From Ursus arctos (lineage: Eukaryota; Chordata; Mammalia; Carnivora; Ursidae), in assembly GCF_023065955.2 (NCBI RefSeq), contig NW_026622841.1:18114501-18178500 (forward strand): DNA of 64,000 bases, given 5' to 3'. Below are positions 43,970 through 55,745 of this stretch, piece after piece. A program made the position numbers and the translations under genes. Under the pieces are notes generated by a model. The model had not been told where the DNA came from. It did no database searches and saw only the letters and a list, made by a program, of their open reading frames with translations. The stretch's first letter is position 1, and every line of letters starts with the position of its first letter.

Positions 43970-46420
43970 CTGGGAATACTGCCTAAGGTTTGGCCATTTT
44001 TGTGAGATAGAGAAGGGAAAACGGAACGCCAATTCTAAAGTTGAGCAAAGCAGAACAAGGAGAAGGCGATGCCCAACTAACCTTCTAGAACCGTGACTGG
44101 ACTGGATCCAATGACTCCTGAGCCAGTGCTCTTTCCAGGAGACTCCTTCTCCTCTCTTCTCTCATTTTCATCAAATGTGAAGACCCCTATGAAAGAGAGA
44201 TATTTGAACGGCCAGAACGCACCTGGATAGAATCTCTGGGAACATTGCAAATGTTTTACAAGGAGAAGAGAGAGCAGGATCACTCACGAGGTCAGGAGTC
44301 CAGACTCTTGTCTCAGCCTGGTCACCCACTGGCTGGGTGACCCCAGGCATTTAGTATTTCATGACTCAAGAATCACTAGCTTTTAGGCAGTTAGGAAACA
44401 CTCTGTGAGTAGGACGTAGATCAGTTTGGTTTTTTTTTAAGTAAAAATTTCTCCCCTCAGCGGTGAATTTTCCTTCCATGGCATAGAAGCTTTTTGGCTT
44501 GCTGGTGGCTTCTCTCTGGGTCTGTATGTACGCCTTCCTTGGGCTAATTAACCACTAAGTTCAGCCAGGTCAACTGTCTGGGAACCGATTTTTCATTTTG
44601 GAGACTCAGCAGATTATCCTAGCCTCCAGTCACAACCACCTCATTCTCTCTTTCCTGGTCTTTGCTTCTAGGTGTCGTCTCTTCCTCATGACCTGAAGGG
44701 GTTGGGAGTAGAGGGGAAAAAACAATGTCAGTCCATTTGGCCACTCCTAGGGATTACAATTTTTTTAATTTTTATTTATTTATTTATTTGCATGAGTGGA
44801 GGTTAAAACCGACAAAGTGAGGTGGGTTGGCGAACCTGATTTGTTCAGCCTCTTTCTGTTCCTAATTACCAGAGATTACAGTGAGGTTGGCTGAACTTCC
44901 CAAAGGATTTATGATATTTTTAAGGAAAGTGAAGAGGAAATAAATTTGGTCAAAATTTCCTCAGTTCTTGAGGATTCATTTTGCTTTATGTGTTGTCATT
45001 TTGTTTTTACTTCAGGGCTTTGGGGCAAAGCAAACCCAAACTACAATTTTCATATATGGTAACAAATTAGAGGGCAATCATGTATTTTCTGCAGTCCCCT
45101 TCTATGGGAAGAGTTGCTGTTAGTCTTGAAATGATGGGGAATTTTGATTAAAGTCATGGAGTGCATGATCAAAAACTAGCATCTGAGATAGGGAATTAAG
45201 GCATTTTGTCATAATTTAATTTTTATTCATTTCTAGAAAAAAATTGCTCAACATAACATAAGCTGGGCCCACTCAAATGGGGGCATGCATATGTTACCCG
45301 TTCTGCCAGGCTCGCAACCAATTGGAGTGTTAGCTATTTATAAATTCAAGGTTGAGTGAAACCATCTCGCCACCACACTGAGCTCCCTCCTTAATAGAAG
45401 AAGATCCACTGGTAGGTGTTGGGAGCAAATGTTTAACAAGCATTTTCCGGCCCTGAAATATGGAGGAGGAGAGGAAACGTATGGCAATAGCAACTGAGGC
45501 CATAGACAGCAGTATGGAAGCCTGCACAGGAAGGACGGTGTTAGAATCGGTGCCCCCATATGGGGACCTTCATTGACGGGGAAGCCGGAGGGGGAGGGAT
45601 GCAATGGAGAAACACGAGGAGAAAAGAATGAGAAATGTGCCTACTCCTTCCAAGATGGTGAACAGAAAAGCAGGTGGTTATTTTTGACTCTAGATGGACC
45701 TGTTTCCAACGGGCCCTAAAGGGGCTCCTTTGGGAAGGGAAGTCTGAGCTCTTTGGCAAGCTGTTTCTTTGTGTTGCTCTGTTGCCGGGAAGGGGGAAGA
45801 CAAAGAGAAAAACTCCATCTTGTTTCCTACAGAAGAACTTCAATTTGGGAGCATGCAGTTACAGAAGGGCAGGAGATGGGAAAGAAGTTAACGCTCATGG
45901 AGTTGCCAGTGCCAGAAAACCCAGCCCAAACTGGCTTAAAAAAAAAAAAAAAAGAATTTGTAGTCTCCCTTATGGAAAAGTCCACGGGCAGTTTGGTCAC
46001 AGGGATAGCTTCAGCCAGGACCTCAATAATAGTATGGAACTTTCTATCTTTCTATCTTTCTTTCTGTCCTCCCCCATGATTGCTTCATTCTTCAACTTGA
46101 CCCGCTGGTACAATGGCTGTCTGTACCTGCAGGCTAATATCATTCCGGATTTCCGTCTGTAAAATATTTTAGCTTCTTTTCCTCTGCCAGTTGAACAAAA
46201 AAATGCTGGGTCTAGTTTTCCCTGCCCTGAATTAGGTCACATGCTCATCCTTGAACCAATCATGGCAGCCGGGATGATGAAATGTGCTCATTGACTCAGG
46301 CCTGGGTTACGTGGCTGAGCTGGCGTAGGGGGTGGCGTCAGAGCCCGCGGAGCAGAAGGACGGAGAGCAGATCTGGAGGGGTACTGCACAGTAATGGGCA
46401 CCAGGGCAAGGAAACCTATG
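43970..46420. other. Intergenic, mostly unique
   Basis: No gene recognised. AT-rich (TTTA)n at 44770-44790; A16 at 45938-45953; (TCTATCTT)-type tract near 46043-46066. Frames on + at 45674-46162 and 45753-46079 overlap each other and contain the poly-A as a Lys run, so they are not credible. Confidence 0.4.
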
Positions 46421-46424
46421 GTGT

Positions 46425-46610
46425 ACAGATGCCACAGGTGCTTTGTTTCATTTTCTCACGCATCTTTCCTATGAGGAAGTCATTATTCCCGCCATCCTGT
46501 AAATAAGTGAACTTGCTCAGAGAAGCTAAGTAATAATCCGTGTGAAAAGAAACACTGGTAAGTGACAGAGCTAGGGTTTGAACCTGTGCCTACTGAGTCT
46601 CAGTTTTCTT
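46425..46610 (-). mobile_element. MIR SINE remnant, antisense
   Basis: ATTTTCTCACGCATCTTTCC, TATGAGGAAGTCATTATTCC, CAGAGAAGCTAAGTAATAAT and GTGACAGAGCTAGGGTTTGA are antisense MIR. Confidence 0.75.
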
Positions 46611-46839
46611 ATGCTTCTAGCCAACGTCAAAAACCAGGTCCTACTGATCATCTAAGCAAATCCTCCTCAGCTCTTTGCCATTTTCCATTTTTTTCCCTGA
46701 CCATGAAGACGCTGAAGCATTTGTCTGTAGGAAGGGTGGGGAATAACACCTTGGCTGGCGTTAGAACTCCCGCAATTTAGCTCTGTCAAAATCGTCTGAG
46801 CTGCCGTCTGGGGGCCACCGATTGCCAGGGTCAGGGAGT

Positions 46840-47330
46840 AAAGGAAGTGTCTCCATGTCTCTTCCTTCTCCCTTCTGTTAGATTATCATCACCTCACACC
46901 CACTTCCACGTGCACCCTGGACTCGACTCTCTTGGCGGAAACATCCTTGCCACACTGCAACGTCCCTCCCCCTCCAGGCACCTCGACAACTCACCACCTA
47001 TCCTACTCCGCCAAACCTTAGTCCTCTGTCTGGACTTCGGAGACCTCGGTCATCGGCTCCCTCATGGTTTCCCCAGTCCACGCTGCCAATCTTGTTTTCT
47101 AGTCACATCCTCTGCTGTACTCAGGTTTGACTCCTCACTGTCCCACAAGCAGGTGAAGCCCATTCCCTTCTTTGCACCACAACTTCCTACCTAGAACAAC
47201 CATCCTCCACTCTCCTTCCCTGTCCAGAGCCTTCAGGGCCCGGCTGGTCAGGGCTGTCCCCCTTGCCTACTCCCATGCCCTGGGTCTCCTCTCCTCCAAA
47301 CAACCTTCCATTTTAGTTCCCATGTATAGT
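46840..47330 (+). mobile_element. Pyrimidine-rich stretch, possibly L2-derived
   Basis: TCCTCTGTCTGGACTTCGGA, TCCTCTGCTGTACTCAGG and the overall C/T bias recall L2 3' sequence, but no long run of consensus is visible. The long + frames are C/T-bias artefacts. Confidence 0.3.
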
Positions 47331-47334
47331 CCCA

Positions 47335-47865
47335 AACACATACATGTGCAAACATGTATAGATGTACATGTACATACGTGTATGTGTTCACCTGTTCAAA
47401 TATCGAACCCTATGAGAACTTGACCTCCTTTAAATTAATTTTATCTCTCTATTTAAGGAGTCTCTTTATGCTTGACTTAGTTGCATGCTTATAATAGACT
47501 TCATGTGGATAAAAGCTTATTGACTGCTTCAGACAATTTATTAAAGAAAAACATGGGTATGAGAACATATCAAATAATGAAGAAGAGTGAACGACAGAAA
47601 GGAAGAGTGCCTCGCTCCACTCCTAGTCCCAGTTTCAGCTGTTACTTCCACTGGTCATTCTCTCAGTAGCTGTAGTCTCTGTAGTCTGCTTACACAGCTG
47701 TTTCTTGATTTATCATCTTAGACAATAAACCAACTCTCCCATGTGAAAAGTGAGAATTGACTTCATTTTTACGAATTCCTTCCTCCCGGTGTTGGATACT
47801 TGTATTGTTTTTATTCTTTTGCTTGTCCTCGTGATTTTGAGCATTATATTTGTTCCTCTATTTTT
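47335..47865. other. Intergenic, no recognised feature
   Basis: AT-rich; a short ACATGTRYA-type mini-repeat lies at 47338-47385 (ACATACATGTGCAAACATGT). Confidence 0.4.
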
Positions 47866-47879
47866 TGCCCCATTAATTT

Positions 47880-48080
47880 TATTTTTTATTTTTTTTAAAG
47901 ATTGTATTTATTTATTTTAGAAAGAGAGAGAAAGAGTGAGCAGGGGAAGGAGCAGAGGGAGAGGGAGGTGATCTCCAGCAGACTCCACACCGACCAGAGG
48001 GGCTTGATGCCACCACCCTGGGATCATGACCTGAACTGAAACCAACAGTCGGATGCTTGACTGAGCCACCCAGGCATCCC
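47880..48080 (-). mobile_element. CanSINE (older type), antisense
   Basis: TTTAAAGATTGTATTTATTT start, GGATCATGACCTGAACTGAA in the tRNA-related part, and GAGCCACCCAGGCATCCC end. The 14-base target duplication TGCCCCATTAATTT occurs at 47866 and 48081. Confidence 0.94.
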
Positions 48081-48099
48081 TGCCCCATTAATTTAAAAA

Positions 48100-48955
48100 T
48101 ATAAATTATTATATAACTGATAATTTAATGGGAAAGAGTTTGAGCTGATAACAACTTGGCTGGGTATTAACAATTCCCTTCCATGATATTATGAGCGTAT
48201 CAAAGAACGTAATATACATGTGAATATAAAGCCTAGCTCTTTCCTGGCATCTAAAATCATTGAAACGCAATTGACATCATTACTACAGATTCTTGTGAAA
48301 GTGTTAAAAAGGAAATATTTTTAAAACACACAATGATTTTTCCATGACAAACCCTTCTAATTCAGTGTATATTCTTTTCTCCCGTTATATAGAGTTAAAG
48401 AATTATATAACACAATACTGTTACACTGAAAGGCTAGTCTTTCACACGACCCATTATTATCATGTGTCCAATTTAAGTCATTTACCGCTGAGGGGATTCA
48501 CCTTATTCTGGAGAGGAACAGAAGGGACAGGAAAAGTGAACTTGGTGAGACACGATTGTGTCTGGGCAGGAGGACAGGTAGGGAATGGGAAGGGAAGGCA
48601 GGCTGGCAGGCAAAGAGAACTACTTTTGATGGCAAAATTTTTCTTAGGATTAGGGTATTTGGGACCCAATATCTTAGTAGGACACAGATGCAAAATACAT
48701 GATCGAAAACTAAAGGGGCACAGGAAATACAGAGTGAAAAGTGTATGTTCTTCCAATTCCTGTGCTCTGGGCATTTCGTTATTAGTTTCTCGTGTCTCTT
48801 GCCAGAGGTGTGCAAATACAGAGGTGCAACTCTATCTTTATTTCCCCCACATACTGTAGCATTCTGTGAACACCTGCCTGCGTCTCGCTGTTTGCCTTCT
48901 AACAGTGTAATTGGGATAATTTCATAAAAACTCATAAAGCTACTACTTCTTTTCC
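48100..48955. other. Intergenic, no recognised feature
   Basis: Unique DNA. The 171-codon + frame at 48344-48859 overlaps comparable minus-strand frames, starts in AT-rich DNA and has no recognisable motif; I regard it as chance. Confidence 0.4.
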
Positions 48956-48959
48956 CCTT

Positions 48960-49320
48960 TTAACATTCTATAGAGGTACCGTCGTTTATATAAATTCTTA
49001 TGGAATGATTTCAAAGATATGTTATTTGAATACCTTTTCTGAATTCGTTATTTAAAAGCCCCGAGGATGACTTCAGTAGTTTCCGGTCTTTTTCTACCTT
49101 AAACAATGTTGCTGTGAATATCGCCTTAGATACCTTGTTTTGTACACGTGTGAGTATATTAGTGGTTTTACTTTCTATAAGTTATCGAGTCAAAGGGTAT
49201 GTGAATTTAAAATTTTGTAGGTGTTCTATATTTATAAATAGATATCTATATTACATATCTATAAATATATATTTGCTAAATTTTTCTTCACAGAAGTATC
49301 CATTTACACTCCTACTCTTT
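48960..49320 (-). mobile_element. Old LINE-1 ORF2/3' end, antisense
   Basis: CTTAAACAATGTTGCTGTGA, TACACGTGTGAGTATATTAG and TATCGAGTCAAAGGGTATGT are antisense text of old L1M elements. No open frame. Confidence 0.6.
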
Positions 49321-49374
49321 TTTTTTTAATCTTTAAAAATGTTATTTTGGTAAAAAAAATAATACTTAACTGTC

Positions 49375-50460
49375 GTAATCATTTCAGTGAATTTGAGTAT
49401 TTTAGATACCTCATATAAGAATCATACAGTATTTGTCCTTCTGTGACTGGGTTATTTCACTTAGCATAATGTCCTCAGGGCTCATCCACGTTGTAAATGT
49501 CGTCAGATTTCCTTTCTGATGTTGAAGCGTATTGCATTGTATGTATATGCCACGTTCCGCTTACCCAATCATCTGTCCGTGCTCATGAACTCGAGAGTTC
49601 TCTTGGCTGTTGTGAATAATGGTGCTATAAACAAGGGTGTAAATATCTCTTTGAGATCCTGCTTTCAGTCCTTTTGGATCTAGGCACAGAAGGGAACTGC
49701 TGGGTGATACGGCAATGCTGTTCTTAGTTTTTTGAGGACTCACCATACCGTTTTCCGTTGCTGCTATACCATTTTATATTTCCACGGGCAGCGCACACTC
49801 CCGCTGTTATGATTGAGAGTGTCTGCTCCCCACACACCCGCCAATGATAGTGCGTGATCGGCACTTCACTTGACTTGGCGTGAGTCTCTCTCTCTCCCTT
49901 TTTTCCTTCCTCTCTCTCTGTGTTTCCCTTTTCATAAATGAGTTTGAGCACCTTTTTCCTCTGTTAATAAGCCTGTGTATCTCCTTTGGTGTGGGCTGTG
50001 ACAATAGCCTTTGTCCATTTTCTACTGGATTTTTATCCTTTTTATTTGGAAGGACGTTTTCTATATTAAACAAACAAACATATGTTCTGTGATATGAGAT
50101 CCAAATATTATTTTCCTCCTTGTTATTGTCTTTTGAGTTTTGATCATGGTGATTTTGTTTTTCCCTAGACGCGTTCCATTTTGTGGTAGTCGAATTGATC
50201 TATTATGCTTTACGGCTTCTGTGTTGTTTTATACTTTCTTTAGGAAGCCCTTCTCCTGCTTCAAGATTATAACACATTTTCCCATATTTTCCCTGGGTAT
50301 TTTTATGGTTTCTTTTGAAATGCACGATCTTTGATACGTGTGGAATTCATTTCATTCTAGGTCTGGCGTAAGGATCCAACTTTATTTTCTTTCAGACACC
50401 CTTCATTGTCTCAGCAACTTTCCAGTATTTCCCCCCCTGATAATTGGGAATTATTAGGAC
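49375..50460 (-). mobile_element. Old LINE-1 ORF2/3' end, antisense
   Basis: GACTGGGTTATTTCACTTAG, TTGGCTGTTGTGAATAATGG, GGAACTGCTGGGTGATACGG, CTGGATTTTTATCCTTTTTA and GTCTGGCGTAAGGATCCAAC are antisense L1 ORF2 in order. About 1.1 kb, with many stops. A CT-rich tract at 49888-49925 interrupts it. Confidence 0.8.
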
Positions 50461-50689
50461 TGGAAACCTGTACTTTAGAAACTTGTTCTTTAATATTATT
50501 TGCAAGTCCATTTAGTATTTCTTCCTCTCACACACCTTAGTTCATTATAAACGGGAGATAAGCTTGGGTTGGGACTTTTCAGGAAAGAGGAGACTACATC
50601 TGAAAGTTGTACCGATGTCGGGAATCAAAGGGAGAAAATCCAGAGAATGACGAGATTATGGAAAGAATTGCTGGACCACTTGCACAGCC

Positions 50690-50895
50690 TCTCTTTACCC
50701 TAAATATCGGAGAACGTTGGGCTCCCCCATATTACTCATCACAATTACTTTATTAATTATGTGATTAGTACTTGAGTACCCATTTCTTTCATTAGACAGT
50801 AAACTCCGGGAGGGCAGGGAGCATGTTCCGTCATTTCTTACCGTATCGTTAGCAGCAGAATATCTGCTTCCACAAGTGTGTCATGACTGACTGAA
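50690..50895 (+). mobile_element. LINE-2 3' end fragment, sense
   Basis: ATTAGACAGTAAACTCCGGG and AGGGCAGGGAGCATGTTCCG are the L2 'gactgtaagctccttgagggcaggga' block, followed by TGACTGACTGAATTTCTG in the place of the usual tail. Confidence 0.65.
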
Positions 50896-50899
50896 TTTC

Positions 50900-51510
50900 T
50901 GAAATCCCCAAACCTACCCCTCCCCACCTGCCCCCAGCAATCCGTGCACTCTCCATCTTGATTTTCTTCTTCGGGAGCCTTGCCGTGGTGCGTGTTCATT
51001 CTATGCGTTAGAATAAATGAATTCCTGCTGTTAACATGACGACCGCGCACCAATAGCAACTCATCTAGTTCATGGACTTGGGAGGTGGATACTTGAGTCG
51101 CTCAAGGTTACAAAGCTCTGGGGAGATCAGGAAGTTGAGGAAAATCTCAAAGTCTCACACAGAGCCATTGGAAATGCTTTCATCAATCTTTGCAGGCATC
51201 AGAATTTTGGCTATGTTTTCTCACTGGCAAAAGAAAGGATGGGGGAAAACCTGGAACATTCCTATTGCTGTCTGACTTCCTTGCAGAAGTCTTACGTTGA
51301 GAAGATCAACTTGGAAACATTGACATTTCCACTTGAATTAAAAATAAAGTATGTATTATATGTAGTTATAAGTTTATAGTTTAAAGCTAAAAACAAATAA
51401 AAATAACATGCTAATTAAGGGCGTGTATTTTATTTAGGAAAGATTTATTCCCTTCCCAATGAAATCATCTTGGGGTTCCTAGCTAGGTTGCTGAAAGATT
51501 TTAAAAATAG
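50900..51510. other. Intergenic, no recognised feature
   Basis: Unique DNA; no gene or repeat recognised. Confidence 0.4.
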
Positions 51511-51511
51511 A

Positions 51512-52285
51512 CAAGGCAAGAAACAACAATTGTTGGAGAGGATGTGGAGAACGGGGATCCCTCCTACATTGTTGGTGGGAATGCAAGTTGGTACAGCCAC
51601 TCTGGAAAACAATGTGGAGGTCCCTTAAAAAGTTAAAAATTGAGCTACCCTATGACCCAGCCATTGCACTACTGGGTGTTTACCCCAAAGATACAGACAT
51701 AGTGAAGAGAAGGGCCATATGCACCCCAATGTTCATAGCAGCATTGTCCACAATAGCTAAATCATGGAAGGAACCGAGATGCCCTTCAACAGATGACTGG
51801 ATTAAGAAGTTGTGGTCCATATATACAATGGAATATTACTCAGCCATCAGAAAGAACGATTTCTCAACATTTGCTGCAACATGGACGGCACTGGAGGAGA
51901 TAATGCTAAGTGAAATAAGTCAAGCAGAGAAAGACAATTATCATATGATTTCTCTCATCTATGGAACATAAGAACTAGGAAGATAGGTAGGGGAAGAAAG
52001 GGATAAAGAAAGGGGGGGTAATCAGAAGTGGGAATGAAACATGAGAGACTATGGACTATGAGAAACAAACTGAGGGCCTCAGAGGGGAGGGGGGTGGGGG
52101 AATGGGATAGACTGGTGATGGGTAGTAAGGAGGGCACGTATTGCATGGTGCACTGGGTGTTATACTCAAGTAATGAATCATCGAACTTTGTATCGGAAAC
52201 TGGGGATGTACTGTATGGTGACTAACATAATATAATAAAAAATCATTAAAAAATAAATAAATAATAAATAAATAAATAAAATAAA
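51512..52285 (+). mobile_element. Young carnivore LINE-1 3' end, sense, 5'-truncated
   Basis: Contains the last 130 or so ORF2 codons (to the TAA at 51969-51971), the G-rich 3' UTR (AGAAAGGGGGGGTAATCAGA), the block AAGGAGGGCACGTATTGCAT, the block GACTAACATAATATAATAAA and an A-rich (AATA)n tail ending near 52285. The ORF2 end is still open, so the copy is young. No ORF1, promoter or reverse-transcriptase domain is present, so it is dead on arrival. Confidence 0.93.
51588..51971 (+). pseudogene. L1 ORF2 C-terminal fragment, intact frame
   Basis: A 127-codon frame with [58 protein letters not shown] and WSIYTMEYYSAIRKNDF. This is the conserved ORF2p C-terminal region and ends at the natural stop. 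It is only the C-terminal tenth of ORF2p; the protein would have no endonuclease or reverse transcriptase. Confidence 0.93.
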
Positions 52286-52289
52286 ATGC

Positions 52290-53350
52290 AACCTGATGGA
52301 TGCCTACTTTTCAAAAAGCAGGCATTTTTTGAAGTGAAGAATGCAGGTTGCCTTTTCATTTCCTCCGAAGACAAAAGGGAAACCAAATTGTTTTCAAGCT
52401 TGTAAAGAAGTTATTTTTAAGGTAAAGCGTGTGTCATCTCACCTGGGGAGTTGACAAGGGTGCGCAGTTGGCAAGGAATTAACCTCCAGGTTGACAGGTC
52501 AGCAAGAGTGTGGTTCCAGAGTTGTCCAATCATGTGATACCATTAAAGGGAGAAGGGGTGTTTTCAAGAGAAGGATAAAAAACCAATCACAGAACTAACA
52601 CCTTCTAAAGAAAGCACAGTCAGGAGACCACGGCAATTGAGCAATTGAGAAAGAGACTCATCTGAGACAGAAGCACAGAGTAGCTTTTGCTTGGAGAAAG
52701 TTGTAAAAACACGGGCGGTAAATATACCTTAATTAGGAGGCAAATCAACCTTACAGAAAATGTCTGAGTTACATAACACTCAAAATAATTTTGAATCTTT
52801 ATGGTAGGTTGTGCCTGATTGATGAAAAAAATCCCATTAAACGAAAGTACCCACTATTTGCATTACTTTGTATACACTTGCTTTTAGTACTAGTTTTCAT
52901 GCTACTCTTTTCACTGGACATGATTTTGTATCCGTATTTGCTTATAGCTACATGGCCCAACACTCATATTCTTTTAGGAGATACATAGTTTATAGAACTT
53001 TTAAAACATTTATTTAGGGAAAGGAGTTTTATGACTTTCAAATGCATGCATAAGTGCTGACAGGCCGAGGGGAAGTGGGAAAGTGCAAGTTGCCTATGCA
53101 TTTAAGAGAATCCTGGAAGGGCTTTAACAAACAGATAAGATGTGCTTCGAATGAGCTCATCCATCCTTTGAATAAAAACTGCCGGGAAGGTGGTGCTTAA
53201 GCAGTTTGTGGTCTTTGATGCAAATGGGGTTGACATTCCCGTTGCTTGCCACATTGTTCAAGCTCCCTTTCAAAGCCAGCACCCAAACCTCAGCCCTGAG
53301 AGTTCAAACACCTACGCAGGGTGCTGGTCACTGGTCTGCAGCCCCGTCTG
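52290..53350. other. Unique DNA between L1 copies
   Basis: No gene recognised. 52510-52620 contains two CCAAT-type boxes (GTCCAATCATGTGAT and AAACCAATCACAG) within 80 bases, with a GGATAAAAAA element between them, a weak promoter-like arrangement. Confidence 0.3.
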
Positions 53351-53368
53351 CCCCTTAGAATCTCTGGT

Positions 53369-53509
53369 CGGTAGTAAGGAGGGCACGTATTGCATGGTGC
53401 ACTGGGTGTTATACACAACTAATGAATCATGACACTTTACATTAAAAACCAGGTACATAACTGGTGACTAACATAATATAATAAAAAAATATTATTAAAA
53501 AAAAAAAAA
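53369..53509 (+). mobile_element. LINE-1 3' tail, 141 bp, sense
   Basis: Starts CGGTAGTAAGGAGGGCACGT, passes TGCATGGTGCACTGGGTGTT and GACTAACATAATATAATAAA, and ends in an A tail. The target duplication AGAATCTCTGGT (53357) / AGAATCCCTGGT (53510) proves a separate, extremely short insertion. Confidence 0.94.
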
Positions 53510-53524
53510 AGAATCCCTGGTAGG

Positions 53525-54215
53525 AATTCCAGACACCCAGGCCTTATCCCTGATCAGCTACTTCCAAGGAGGGGTCTGGACTTTGGTATTTTTTTCAAAG
53601 CTCCCCAAGTGATTAGAATGTGCAGCGAGGGCCAAGAATTGCTGGTCAAGAGACGACATTAACAATTCCATTATCTGGATCCTTTGATTTCTATAATCGA
53701 GTAGATGTAGGTCACCAGAAAGCAAAAGGTTTATCTTGATTTCCTGTGTAGCGAATTTGTCAACATATCCCACGCATTGCAGTGCAAATGGGCCTGCCTG
53801 AAATGCAGATGTTAAGATAGAAATATTCCTTTAACAAGTGTTTATTAAGCTTGGATTATATGCTCTGTTTTAGGCAATCTGAATGATTTAAAAATGAATA
53901 AGACATCATTTCCCCTGTTTTCATAGTATAATCGGAAAGACAAAAAAAAGTAAAATGAATGACAATACTATATGGCGAACTCTGCTTTGATTCACAGATC
54001 TGTACGGGAGGAAATGGGCTGGGATTTGGCATTTCTGCCGGTGGGGAGGCCTTAAGGAGGAAGGGACCTCTGAGCGGCTCCTGATTGCTGGGGAGGGGTG
54101 CACAGGCTGAGGTGTAGAAGGAACAGGAAGGGAACCCAAACCTGAGGGGGCACAGTGAGACCTACCGGGCAGTGGGAGAGAGCTTGGGGAGCCCGGGGAG
54201 GCCAGCGTTCCTACG
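53525..54215. other. Intergenic, no recognised feature
   Basis: Unique DNA, GC-richer at 54000-54210. No exon recognised. Confidence 0.4.
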
Positions 54216-54222
54216 GCCCCAG

Positions 54223-54432
54223 CTTTTTTTTTTTTTTTTTAATAATATTTTTTTATTATATTATGTTAGTCACCATACAGTACATCCCTAGTTTTTGATG
54301 TAAAGTTCCATGATTCATTATTTGCGTATAATACCCAGTGCACCATGCAATACGTGCCCTCCTTAATACCCATCACCAGCCTATCCCATTCCCCCACCCC
54401 CCTCCCCTCTGAAGCCCTCAGTTTGTTTCCCA
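54223..54432 (-). mobile_element. LINE-1 3' tail, antisense
   Basis: A T17 run, then TTATATTATGTTAGTCACCA, TGCACCATGCAATACGTGCC and CCCTCAGTTTGTTTCCCAGA. This is the reverse complement of the 3' UTR at 52050-52240, about 90 percent identical by eye. Confidence 0.93.
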
Positions 54433-54434
54433 GA

Positions 54435-54810
54435 GCAAAGGGTTAGAGGATCAGATAACTCCGGTCATGAATTTCATTACAAGGGTCCTGCATTTTGTGT
54501 TAATCACGTGAAAGGGGCCTCATGAGAGACACTTTGCCTCCAGAAAACGTGGGAAAAATTCAAGATTGAAAAATGCTCTATTTTGATAGAAGTCCATAGA
54601 GATAAAGATGTCTAAATCCATCCCTGTCTGGCCTAAGTTTTCTTAGAATTGTTCATTCTCCCAGCGTGGCCTCTGAGAAGGCTGGGGAAAGGCTCTGCGT
54701 TTTTCCCCCCTGCCACATTCAATAATGGTTAAGGACTTAATTATCTTTTTATGAGTCCAACAGTCCTGGTTTCTGTTGCTCAAACACAAAGACATCATCT
54801 GTCTTCGGTA
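54435..54810. other. Intergenic, no recognised feature
   Basis: Unique DNA without a recognised repeat or exon. Confidence 0.4.
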
Positions 54811-54814
54811 GACA

Positions 54815-54935
54815 TTCGGCCGTTGAATAGGAGCGAAGGAGCAGAGGCGGCCGGGTGGAGGGGTGCAGCGCGCAGGCGAAGGGGAAAACGTGCCTTGGGA
54901 ACACTGAGTCCTGGAGGGGCTGACCCGCGGGTGAA
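54815..54935. promoter_or_regulatory. Small CpG-dense islet
   Basis: About 11 CpG in 120 bases by eye, including CATTCGGCCGTTG, GAGGCGGCCGGG, CAGCGCGCAGGCG and ACCCGCGGG. It lies between two L1 tails but is not part of either. Confidence 0.3.
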
Positions 54936-55012
54936 ATGAGATAAGACACACAAGTGTGCCCCACACTGTGCTCCGCCCCTGGTCAGTACACAGAACCCTT
55001 AAAGAATCAATT

Positions 55013-55094
55013 AAGAAGCATGGAGCATTGCATCAAAAACTGGGGATGTACCGTATAGTGACTCTTATAGCAAAATAAAAATTAAAAAAAAAAA
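55013..55094 (+). mobile_element. LINE-1 3' tail, about 80 bp, sense
   Basis: CATCAAAAACTGGGGATGTA followed by CCGTATAGTGACTCTTATAG and an A-rich end is a diverged copy of the tail block seen at 52.2 kb. Confidence 0.8.
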
Positions 55095-55169
55095 GAAGAG
55101 TGAGCCCAATGAAGTAGGAATCCTGTGCGCTTTTTTTCATTTTAAGCAACCCTTTCCTTTTATTTTTTA

Positions 55170-55745
55170 CAATATTATGCAATATTACAAAGATGAGTAT
55201 AGAATATTAATGCTAAGCTTTTATGAGAACCTTAGCATTAGGCCATATTTGCATCACATTTTTTTTAAAGGAATAAGACTTCAATACAGATGTACCTACA
55301 AAAATCTATGCCGTTTATGGTTTTACATGTGGACGCAAGTAATGTTTTACTATATACAGTGGGTGGCAACTTCCATTTCTTTTACTCAACATTTTCATAT
55401 GAGATTTATTCATATTGATTCTTATGGTTTATTCCCTTCGATGGCTGTTTAAATGTATCATGTTGTGTGAATATACTGCAACTTGCTTATCCATTCCCAC
55501 TGACAGACAGTTGGGTGGTTTCTACACGTCTACTTTACAAGGGATGCGATAGTGGGTACTTCCGTGTGTGATTCCCCGTGCAGATGGGAGGGAGTCTCTA
55601 GGACATATACTAGCAGGGGAAGTCCTGGGTCATTGGATACAAGTGTTTTCAAGTTTATATGGTCGAATCGCTCTTAAAAATGGTGGCACCAATGTAAACG
55701 TCCACCAGCAGTCGAGAAGAGCTCCCAGTTGCTTCAATAATGTCT
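55170..55745 (-). mobile_element. Old LINE-1 3' end/ORF2, antisense
   Basis: TTCATATTGATTCTTATGGT, GAATATACTGCAACTTGCTT, CCACTGACAGACAGTTGGGT and ACCAATGTAAACGTCCACCA are antisense L1 (L1M-type) text. No open frame. Confidence 0.65.

Noticed and set aside
45674..46162. The 162-codon + strand frame
   Set aside because: It contains a Lys run from a genomic A tract and overlaps a second frame of the same size.
48344..48859. The 171-codon + strand frame, the longest AT-side frame
   Set aside because: Opposite-strand frames of similar length overlap it, and no family is recognisable.
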